Positions 54,883 to 64,000 of a DNA stretch of 64,000 nucleotides are shown piece by piece. A program made the translations under genes and the position numbers. The stretch's first letter is position 1; each line of letters begins with the position of its first letter. Location of the stretch: assembly GCA_977006965.1 (NCBI GenBank), contig OZ345358.1:62001-126000 (forward strand), in the 5' to 3' direction. Source of the stretch: Phymatolithon calcareum (taxonomy: Eukaryota; Rhodophyta; Florideophyceae; Hapalidiales). The notes beneath the pieces were generated by a model, which saw only the letters and a program-made list of their open reading frames with translations, did not search any database and had not been told where the DNA came from.

Positions 54883-55329
54883 TCATCTCAACATCGCGAT
54901 ATTCATGCAAGGCGCTCTCAGGTCCGGCTCTTCTCTATATATTGTACAGTCGTGTTTTTGTCTTAGCTCGTTTATCGAGAGCATGGTTCCCATCGGAGCT
55001 TGCACGACGACTCGTTTTTCTTTTTCCAGTTCCCAGAATAGCACCAACGTCCCCTTCCTAGCCACATCACCTTCATTGCCTGCTTATGATCTGCACTTTT
55101 TAAAACTCGCAGTGTCCTTTTTTGTAGATCGTCGAAGCGCCTGTAGTATGTCAAATGCTTTGTCGCACTCTCTCGGTAATTTATCCAATTCTTCTTGTCC
55201 CGAATCCTCGACTTCCATTCGCGAATCGCCACTCGGCTCCTCAGTCCAAACAAGTTCATTCCGAGCAAGACCTTTCGGCGCCTCTCTACAATCATAAGTC
55301 GCTGGGGAACCATGTTTCAAATCCAGCAT
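54883..55329 (-). pseudogene. Unrecognised minus-strand ORF interrupted by one TAA
   Basis: From an ATG at 55329 a charged frame runs to TAA (near 55084) and continues in the same phase to 54883. The second part contains GTLVLFWELEKEKRVVVQAP. No family was recognised. Confidence 0.35.
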
Positions 55330-55385
55330 ACTCGAACACGGAATGAAGATCTCTGGTGAGTGCAGGATACTACACGACGGACGAC

Positions 55386-56454
55386 TTAATTTCCAACAGG
55401 TTCATTATAGTCAGCATTTCTAGATGCACTAATTCGAGAAAGGCCTTCGCTAAATACGTCGTGGCCCTCGATAGACCTTACGTGTCCGGATTTCATAGAT
55501 CTTGACGTATCGTACGCAGAAATAAGAACTCTTTCATCTCCTGCAAAAATCACCAGCAGCACTATTCCGAAATTGCATAACAACCTAGGTTCCCCGCGGT
55601 GGCGCTCCCCCCGTTCCATCATGGAACGGAGAAGGCAGAAAAGCCCTTCTGTCACTCTCGTTGCCGTCTTAAGCGACGAACAAGCTTCAGCATCAGCTAT
55701 GATACAAACTGCAGACGCCTGCACCCATTGCAAAGACCAGCCGTATGAACGTTCTGGGAGGGTAGTTCAAAAAGAGGATGTATTACTTCTCCTCGTTCTA
55801 GTCCATTTCTTTAAAGTATATCGCTGTATGATCTCCGGATCATTTTTTGATGCATAAGTCTGTGAGATTTGCACCATGAACGTCGCTTGGCTGATTGGCA
55901 AACGCAGCTGCCCATCCTATTCATAAAATCTCCAGATTATGTCTTTTCCCTAATCACATTCGTCACGGGTCTGAAGCTCTACACGTCACCAAGAGTGTCA
56001 TGTTTGGCTCTTCGTATGGTCCCCCATTACTCTCATTATGCTGGAAATTATTCTTCCACAATCAAGATATCTGCTCTCTGTGCAAGTTCTTCCTCGCTTT
56101 TTTATCAGGAGCTGCGAGATTCACCATCGCTAAGACAGTAGTACTACTTGATTGTCCACATTCTGGTATCCGTTGTACTTGAATTAAAATACTATCCCGC
56201 GATAGGGGCAAGCTCAACTCCCTCATCATTGAAACACCGTCCTGCCTTGTGACGGCATTCATCGTCGCCATAAAATCGAGCGGTGTCTGATTCAATAGAG
56301 GGCTATACGTATCCTCACGCCCAACATGCTCCCTTTTTGTTTGAGATCTAGGACTTGGACGCCCCACAGCCGGCGCTACGTTTTTGGCAATCATTTGCAG
56401 CGGGTCGCCGATCATAATCGACCGGGGAAGATTTGAAGGTACTGAATTCGGCAT
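55386..56454 (-). other. Two unrecognised minus-strand open frames
   Basis: 55386-55733 (115 codons, with a hydrophobic FGIVLLVIFAG stretch) and 56062-56454 (130 codons) could be exons of one decayed gene. Neither shows a known motif. Confidence 0.25.
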
Positions 56455-59140
56455 CTATATAATCCTCTGCTTCTGTTCAGAAGTTTTACAGTCGGGCAAG
56501 ATTCCACAGCACGAGAGACCCCAGCTTCGGAAATCCATTGCACAGTCTCACAACTACTGATCGAGCTGCACACCGACCAGAAATATCGGCAGCTCTGCAC
56601 CTAGCACAGATTCAGACTGCTCGTCTGCGTGGCACTCAAGGATAATGAACGACATAGCCTTCGCGCAGGCATGGACGTACAGAAAGTAGAGCAGCGAAGA
56701 GCGGTCCAGTCGACGTGGGTGGCGTTTTCGACGGGCCAGCATCACATTGTGGAACTGATTGTGGAATTTTAGATTTATTCCTGAGCTCACTCAGACTCTT
56801 AAGACTATACGGGAGCGATTATCCAGTGCTGGGTCACTCCAGTGTCACTCCTGCTCTCTACTACAAGGACCCATAGTGTTCCATATTTTCAGTACCGGTG
56901 GCGGTGTAGGGCATGTCTTCAGAGGGTCAAATTTCATACGTAGCCAAATTCTTGGATTGTGTTTCCAGGTGCTGCTCGGCAGCTGCACCGAATTCTCCTA
57001 TTAACGTCGAGTTGACTTGGGGAAATCTCTTGATTGCGTAGTTAAGGCCAGCTGTCTATGACGCACCTTCGCGAAGTGGAGGATGGCTGGAACATCTTGA
57101 CTTGTCGAACGGAATTTTTCCTCCGTATTTGTTCCGAGTCGCTAACCTTTCCTAGTAGCATCAGTCATGGGAGCCAGCGTGCGGTTTTTTCTATATGTGA
57201 GAACATACTGAAAAATGAAATTCGAAGAGCTACAAGGCAATAAAAACGCGTCATTGGACGTGGTCTAGTATTTGTGATATAGTGCACCAGATTGCATCAT
57301 AAAACGTCAGTATTCCCTCGAACTAATAATCCCCCTAAGAAGATGGCTCTTGTAGGACTTCGTGCAGTCAAGCTTCGTTCAGCACTCAAATAATTCCTGC
57401 GCCGCTTGCCCCACCCTCTTTCTGTACACTACCACACCACTGCGATAGTCTGGTATCTCGCGAGGTTGTTCTCTGCAACCGCAATTTAATAATCGGCGAA
57501 GAAAGTTTTTTCATCGCAGTTTGTTAAAAGGACCTTCAGTTGTGCGAGTATGTGATCGAGACGTCCTCAACTGCCGGACTTGCCCCATGGACTTTCTGCA
57601 GCAGTTAAATAATATTTCGCTTTATGCTGTGTGGCTTACCTTCACAAGAGCTTACTGAGTACTTCGGTAACTCACTAAGTGTGCTGGGCAGTAAGGAAAG
57701 GGAGAGGGAAGGCTATAAATTTCGAATAATCCTGATGGGAGTTTTTCTCCCATCGACATCTTGCGAAAGCGATGAAACAAGAGTCTGGAACAAATGTTCA
57801 ATATGCCCGCGTCGCTACTGCGAACATCCGGCTTATTTGGACCTTCTAAGAATAGGACATAGCATTACCAAACCATCAACCCTCCGCCGACTTATTTTTC
57901 CCTCGGAAGAAAGATTTTTTTCTAGGGCCAATGGTGTCAGCAATATGAAATCCAGGCTCTCATTGTTGCAGAGCACGAAATGTCGAACCCAGTCCAACTC
58001 AGGTTGAGAGTACTTGGAAGCCATTTGGAGTGCGGACACTATCATTTTGTACTGCAAAAGCGCCGTGCTATGTAGCGGCTGCGTTCCGGTAGCACCCGAT
58101 GAAAGTTCAAACATATTTTATTCCGATCTCGAGAAGCAATTCCAGGTGGAAGTGTGCCAAACCAGAGCTCTGTGAGCCGTGGTGTGAACGATTGAAGACA
58201 TAACTCGATTTTTCAGCTTTCATTTTGTGATTTCTCAATAACATGATCAAGGGCTGCTTGCAAGCTGCTTGCAAGCAACCCACACGACGTGCAATCTCAC
58301 ACTCCGATGTTTTCCCTGCCGTCAGAGCCAGAATCGTTCCTTTTGTCATGGATGAGTATATTGTCTACAGCTCCTTTCCTTAGCCCGATATCTTAATATT
58401 CTTTTGCTCATTCTTCAAAACTGTTGCACACTTTTCAAGATAGCTTAAAAAACTTGCAGGGCGTGAACCAAACCGATCTTCACATTTCCGATACGCACTA
58501 CGGTGAAATGTCTCTCCCTGCCAATAGGTATAGGCAGAAATATTCGACCAGAGGATCAGACGCGGCTCAGCGTTCTTGCAACTATTCGGCACATGTGGCG
58601 AACTAGATATTACAAGCCTTTTCATCAGATATATCATAGATAAAATGAAACGCAATCGTCCACACTCGAAGGCGGTGCACATGTTGATGCAATTGTCAAT
58701 TTAGGGTTCTTCCTCTATTTTGGGGCAGAAATTGTTCCAGCAGACCCTGGGAATGGGCATATATGCATTGTGCCGCAGAGATCATTTTTACTAAACATCG
58801 ATAGTCGACTAGCCAATAAATTTAAGCCTAGTATCCTTGGTCTTTGATTGCCCAAATCAGAAAAACTATTAAGGAGTAGCCAATGAGTTTCCAGCGATTC
58901 GCAGCTTTGCCACTGTATGCTTCCTCTGTGTCCATTTTTGCAATTACGTGTGGCAGACTGCTATGCGTATGATACCTATGGCACTCCAACGGAACAATTG
59001 AATTGCGCAATGAAATTTTTTTCTGTGTGTCCAGGCTATCAGAGCGCGTAGCCGCATTTCAAATCATTTCAAGCTACAGTTTAATATGATATTGTTCAAA
59101 TTTTGTACACAGGTTGCGGCCAGATTGTCGAAGAAAATGA
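56455..59140. other. No recognised gene
   Basis: Short frames only. One at 57624-58007 (+) has a CSICPRRYCEH Cys/His cluster but no further support. Confidence 0.4.
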
Positions 59141-59141
59141 G

Positions 59142-59240
59142 GTGGACCCATGCATGAGGGAGGAGAACCCATGCATGAAGGAGGAGGACCCATGCATGCG
59201 GAGGGCGGACCCAGGCATGAGTGTTGAGGACCCAATTTTG
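59142..59240. repeat. 21-bp tandem repeat, about four copies
   Basis: GGACCCATGCATG followed by a GA-rich stretch repeats four times, with changes in the last copies. Confidence 0.85.
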
Positions 59241-59289
59241 GTGCCCCTGCTACCATGGAAGCGTAACTGAAGCACTTAATAGTTTCAGA

Positions 59290-59411
59290 ATGGCAATCTG
59301 TGGCACCCTTTTCCCCATGTCACTGGAATATTTGGCATGAGCGGAGTCGGGAAGACTACCGCAATCCTGCATCTCGCCTCTGATCATGATATACGTGTTG
59401 GTTTCTGGACA
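59290..59411 (+). pseudogene. P-loop NTPase fragment
   Basis: A frame opening after an acceptor-like TTTCAG reads GIFGMSGVGKTTAILHLASD, a complete Walker A motif as in STAND/NB-ARC-type ATPases, and stops within 12 codons. Nearby + frames at 59591-59782, 60085-60276 and 60281-60541 could be further exons or fragments of the same gene, but no other motif proves it. Confidence 0.4.
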
Positions 59412-59419
59412 TAATCTTC

Positions 59420-61279
59420 TTTCTCTCTCTCGGCAAGCGCTCAGCCTCCGCGGAGCATATTGAGCAGTTTTGAAGCATTGTGCGCGCTAGCGGAGGCGAA
59501 AAACGATCCGAGAAGATCTTCGAAATAGACAACTTTATGAAATACAGAATATGACTTTCTCTTCGTCCGAGGGCCGTACAATGCTTTTCGTTGCTCTTGA
59601 TTAGTGAGAAACACAAAGAGATCAGGGAGCTTTTACCGGAAGTAAAACGCGTGCTCGAAGCGGTCGAAAATAGTTGTAAGGCGATCTCATCGGGTAGCCA
59701 AATGATTGCAAACAAGGCCGTCTCCTCCGTTGGTTCTGGATCCTGCGAGAAGCTGGAATTTAGTCGCGGTCGATCTTTCTAAACTTTGCAGATATCTCGC
59801 CTGGAATATTGGCTACATCCAAGGCAGAATGCCGCGGCAATGTGGATGACATTTCGCGCATGTGTGCTGGCGCACCTCTCACGATTGGTGTAACAGCGCG
59901 TGCTGTCCGCACCCTATCGCGTCTCGAGGACATCTGGACAAAATCGCTTTGATTGTATCGCATACAGTAGCTGGCAGAGCCCTCTGTCTCCGGTAAGGCT
60001 TTTGGAGACTATCCAAGTTTCAGCAAAATCGAAATCACTTATTTAGAGTCTCTGAAGTTTGTCCGGCGTCCGTGGCTGAAGATCTTGGTGGTACCCCAGC
60101 GGGAGCTACGTGGTCTGCCCTTCTCTAATGTCCCTGGTTTCTTCTGCGACTGTCACAAGAGCGAAAATCGTTTTCACCAAGATAATGCCTTTATTGTTGG
60201 ATTTTCGCGGTATTTCGCTGTTAAACTCGTAGATATCAACCTCGTAGTACAGAGATTCCACAAAAGGGAAACTTGATATATTGCTCTACTACTCCCTAAC
60301 CATCAATAAAGACAGCTCTTGTCTGCATGTGGATGTTCTGGAACAGATTTACCGCTCCTTGCGCATAGATGTTTATCCCGTGTCTTCTGCTGACAAAAGC
60401 TCGGACTGCTCCCGGGCTCCAGATACAGTCGCTCAGTCGGAGTACACGTGGTGGAAAATTAACGACGTCAACAAGGAGTACTTATTCTCAAAATTGGTAA
60501 GACATCATGTCGAAGCGCATCAAAAACCAAAACTGGTCTAGGGAGTTGTCAAAACTCTTCTTGCAATTGTCTGTCTGCCTCCTATACTGATCGAATTTGA
60601 CACGTTGCTGTGGAAAATTGTGGTTCTGAAAACGAAAACAATATACTCAGCTGATGAACACGATGACAAGCAGCCGCACTGCGAACTGACTTTGTTCCGG
60701 AAAACGGTGGGTCTCTATTGGCTGTGCGTGGCACAGAATCAGGAGAAACTGAGACCACGGGGACATGCACGACTTCACAATACCCCGGGAACATGCATGA
60801 TACTCGAAAGGGTCATTCTCTCTATGGAGAAGTGAGCGCCACGTGTATGTTGCTGGTAAGTGCCGTCCGGAGACAACTGGCATCTAGCGCTGTGTTCATC
60901 TGTCTGACAGGGCGGCGTTTAATTGGAAACACAAAAATGGTTTTGGCTGGCACTTCCTATGTTGTGTGTGTTCATCTGAAGCGAAGAACGACCTTATCGT
61001 CTGAGCGCGTTCTCGAAGATGTGCCACTTGCATCGCTTAGCCCTCTAAAGAGGAGTTTATAGTCACTGGTTAGAATTTCGGCGAGATACTTTTGTCAAAG
61101 AGCATCTTCGCCTCTGTATGAACTCGTTTTAAAACAGATATCCAGTATTTGTGTGCAAGCGATCAGTCGAGCTGAAAATACATTTGCCTGTGGACCAGAG
61201 GATTAAGGGCCTCACCACTGTCGCGGGCCCCATTCACGGCATATGTGGCACTATTAACGGCATTAAATTCCGGCGATAT
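59420..61279. other. No clearly recognised gene
   Basis: Several + strand frames (59591-59782, 60085-60276, 60281-60541, 60605-60835, 60718-61062) have protein-like composition without known motifs. They may belong with the P-loop fragment. Confidence 0.3.
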
Positions 61280-62222
61280 GCACTATCGTGTTCACTGGAT
61301 TGAAGGATGGCACCGTGCGCCAGAGAGACGCGAAAAATTATGAGCTACTGAGCATCCATTGCAGGGCACATTGGTAGCGTGCGGGCAGCGGGATTCTGCT
61401 TAAATCGAGTGCCAGCAGTATTGAGAGCCGCCAATGGCACACGTCCACTGTGGAACATGTCGTTTCAAAACACCATTTGAGAGCCTGATGTTGGTCATAA
61501 CTAGCCTGTAAGATGGTTGGAGCTCGCTGCAGACAGCGATCGCCTACTGTCAAACTCTAGGGATGGGGCCGTGCGCTTGCGCGACTCGGCCCACTTTCAA
61601 TCGCTGGTTCGTGCGCTGAAGGGCTACGAAAGCAATTTGATAACAGTATAGATGAGCTCGAATGGAATGCACGTGTAGCCGTTGTCTTTCGCCAATACTA
61701 AGCAACTGTGGAATACATAAAAGTTCGGAGAAATCGAAGATTCCACGTGCAGGATACATGTGTCTATACCCAGGCCTGGTGGCGATTGCATGCGCCGACA
61801 GTAAGGTGCGACTCTGGGATGTGGTTCGGATGGGGGCGACGACAGTGCAAGTGGGCGCGGCAAACTTGAGCTTGATGCGTGTATGCTATGCTCCCCGATG
61901 GGAGGCGTAGGGCTCAGCGGGCAAAACGGCGTTGCAGGGGTGCTCGATGGCGACGACAGCGCCGATATCATGTTAACGGATGCACGAGAAAAAAGCGAAT
62001 TATTCGCACTGCTGTTCAGCGATGATAGTCGCTTTTTTATTCCGACTTCACAGAATTTTCTCGTTCAATAAGATGAACGGCCCAAAGCACCCGAGGACGA
62101 GGCACGGCTCTAAAATTGAATGTGCGCCGCTCCTCGACGGCGATGATCGCAACCAATGTCGCCTTGCTGCAGGTGCTACTGTCAAGAAGTCTGAGTTTTG
62201 CGCATGGCAGTGGGGATTGTGA
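61280..62222 (+). pseudogene. WD40-repeat protein gene, decayed (possibly THO complex subunit 3-like)
   Basis: Separate frames carry WD40 pieces in order: GLKDGTVRQRDAKNYELLS, a frame-shifted GHIGSVRAAGF, then DGAVRLRDSAHFQSLVR (61562). The clearest is IACADSKVRLWDVVR (about 61786-61830), followed in another frame by DGDDSADIMLTDAREKSE. At least three frame changes separate them. The order of repeats, with a short-spaced pair after the clear WD unit, resembles THOC3/Tex1 of the mRNA-export THO complex; this identity is tentative, while the WD40 class is well supported. Confidence 0.55.
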
Positions 62223-62724
62223 TAGATTTACGCCGCTCTTTTCCGGCTAAAAAGTCCTGCCCTGCATGTGCCTGTCGTGTGGAGAGAACAGAATGGCGCT
62301 GCTGATGGGATGCTGGAAAGGAGGATTGTGTCATTGAGATTTGTCTGTTTAGAAATTTCGATGGCAATTATGAAGGCGAGAGTACATATTAAAGCTTGTT
62401 CTCTCAACCGCACTCGATGAGCCAATGAAGGCCGCTTTCTATGCATAACCTCCTGGCCAAGATTGGGCACGTGGCCTTTCTCATCACGCGTACAGTGCAG
62501 TGTGATAGTGACATTCAAGATTACAGCCTTGCTGTCTGCTTGAAGAGTGAATCGGTCTTCATTTATATATCAACGTTTCTTTGATGCATATTCCAGTTAT
62601 TGAAGGTTATTTTTGAAGTTGGCTTGCGACACAATTGCAGTACCCCTTTGTTCCTTCTTTTCTCTTTCTAGTTTCTGATCCTTGCTCGCGCTTCATCTCC
62701 ATTATTTTCCTCCTTTCCTTACTT
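62223..62724. other. No recognised gene
   Basis: Short frames only on both strands, with pyrimidine-rich sequence near 62650-62730. Confidence 0.5.
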
Positions 62725-63817
62725 TAACCCTCTCGTACTGCAACTTTTGAGGTTTATTGGGGTAAAGAAAAATATTTTTTTCCGAGACTCACGCGCACCG
62801 AAACATTTCGTGAAGTTTTTCATGTCTTTACCCATGTATAAGCGCTCCTACTGAGCATGTTTGGAATGATTTAATGAAGCGTATGCGAAGCTACAAGCAA
62901 AGCGGCGATTTATGTGTCCAAATCGGCCAATTCGTTCAGATGATGTAGAGAGCTCGCAGTTGCGAGTTGGGATATTATCTCGACGTGAATATCTTCTTTA
63001 TCACAATACCTAGACCCTGTTTTTTTCTTTTTCACAAAATCGACTTAACCCTCTCGTACTTCACATCCATTTCTGGACAAATCTGTCCTGATTGGGACAT
63101 TCGTATTTTATGGATATATTTGGCATATTGTTTTGATTTGATTTTTCTTTAAGTATTGTTTAATTTTGATGCCTATCAGTTTCTTGCGAACATACGGGAA
63201 TTGCTTTCATTAGGCTACCTTCTGCTAGCTACTACTTGACCATATTGTTTTGATGAAAAGATTGAAAGATAGTCCATTTCGGGTCTTGAAATCCACCTTT
63301 TCTAGTATTGACCTCTGTTACCGGGTCCTAACACTCTTTTAATCTGCAATTGTCGTACCGGAAGAGTCATAGAAATGACGTGCTTGCAGTTTTTCAGAGT
63401 ATTGGTCTATTGACATTTCCGCCCGAAATGCTCGGTTTTAGTGCAAACATCGAAGGTTTTTGCCCAATGTAGAACTGCGAGTATCTTTTTTGTTTCAGTC
63501 GATTTTGTAAAAAAGAAAAATAATTGTCCAGGTATTATAGTGAAAAAGACATTCACGTTGAGATAATATCCGAGCTCGCAACTGCGAGCTCTCTACATCA
63601 TCTGAACGAATAGGCCGATTTGGACACAAAAATCGCCGTTTGGCTTGTAGGTTCGCACTCGCTTCATAAAATCATTCCATACCTGCTCAGTAGGAGCGCG
63701 TATACATGGGAAAAGTCATTAAAAACTTCACAAAGTGTTCCGGGGCACGTGAGTCGCACAAAAAATTATTTTACTTTATCCCAATAAACCTCAAATTTCG
63801 GAGTACGAGAGGGTTAA
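62725..63817. mobile_element. piggyBac-type long-inverted-repeat element with TTAA borders
   Basis: TTAACCCTCTCGTAC at 62725 mirrors GTACGAGAGGGTTAA at 63803-63817. The arms continue as an imperfect inverted repeat of about 320 bp (62725-63044 against 63499-63817). TTAA plus CCCTCTC ends are typical of piggyBac-derived MITEs. It has no coding capacity. Confidence 0.8.
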
Positions 63818-64000
63818 ACAAAAAAGATACTCGCAGTTCTACATTGGGCAAAAACCTTCGATGTTTGCACTAAAACCGAGCATTTCGGGCGGAAATGTCA
63901 ATAGACCAATACTCTGAAAAACTGCACGCAGAACATTTCTTTGACTCTCCCGGTACGGCAATCGCAGAATAAAAAGAGTGTTAGGACCCGGTAACAGATG
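63045..64000. mobile_element. Second, interleaved TTAA-type inverted-repeat element (right end outside window)
   Basis: A second TTAACCCTCTCGTAC starts at 63045. The sequence from about 63318 to 63497 is repeated inverted at 63818-64000, up to the window edge. This unit therefore interleaves with the preceding element. Confidence 0.7.

Overview
The window reads as eukaryotic nuclear DNA. It carries remnants of conserved eukaryotic genes (RNase P/MRP subunit Pop4/Rpp29, a Vps33-like SM protein, a WD40 protein) and eukaryotic transposon families (hAT, piggyBac-like, a Plavaka/CACTA/KDZ-like element, a LINE with an APE-type endonuclease). Its long ORFs of about 1000 codons are intronless. This suits a compact, intron-poor genome such as a florideophyte red alga, but that assignment is an inference.

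Left part (1-14.9 kb): four large ORFs. They are a RecQ-like helicase C-terminus cut by the window edge (+), a beta-class DNA amino-methyltransferase (-), a ParB-like protein carrying a C-terminal 2OG-Fe(II) dioxygenase-like domain (+), and a second ParB-like protein whose matching C-terminal domain has lost the metal ligands (+). Each of the three complete gaps between them holds two copies of a composite hairpin module (palindrome A of 41 bp plus hairpin B of about 100 bp), always in the same order. The region behind the fourth gene holds more copies. This is the best candidate for an undescribed system: a DNA-modification writer, a possible eraser or oxidase, a helicase and a palindrome set in one cluster.

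Middle (14.9-24.9 kb): a deleted hAT element, purine-rich minisatellite, a 3' remnant of another ParB2-like gene, a cluster of long unrelated hairpins, A/T-rich 12-mer arrays, a tandem array of seven palindrome-A sites, and about 1.6 kb of a GGGAATA heptamer satellite that ends in a 100-N assembly gap.

Right part (25-64 kb): mostly gene-poor. A 12.6-kb DNA transposon (30396-42982) has 17-bp inverted ends, an exact 8-bp target duplication and a decayed transposase. It is followed by a LINE remnant, two chained perfect palindromes, two piggyBac-like elements in opposite orientation, an apparently intact Pop4 ORF, a multiply frameshifted Vps33 pseudogene, a WD40 pseudogene and interleaved piggyBac-type inverted repeats at the right edge. 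Several ORFs have no ATG near their 5' end, so some starts are uncertain.
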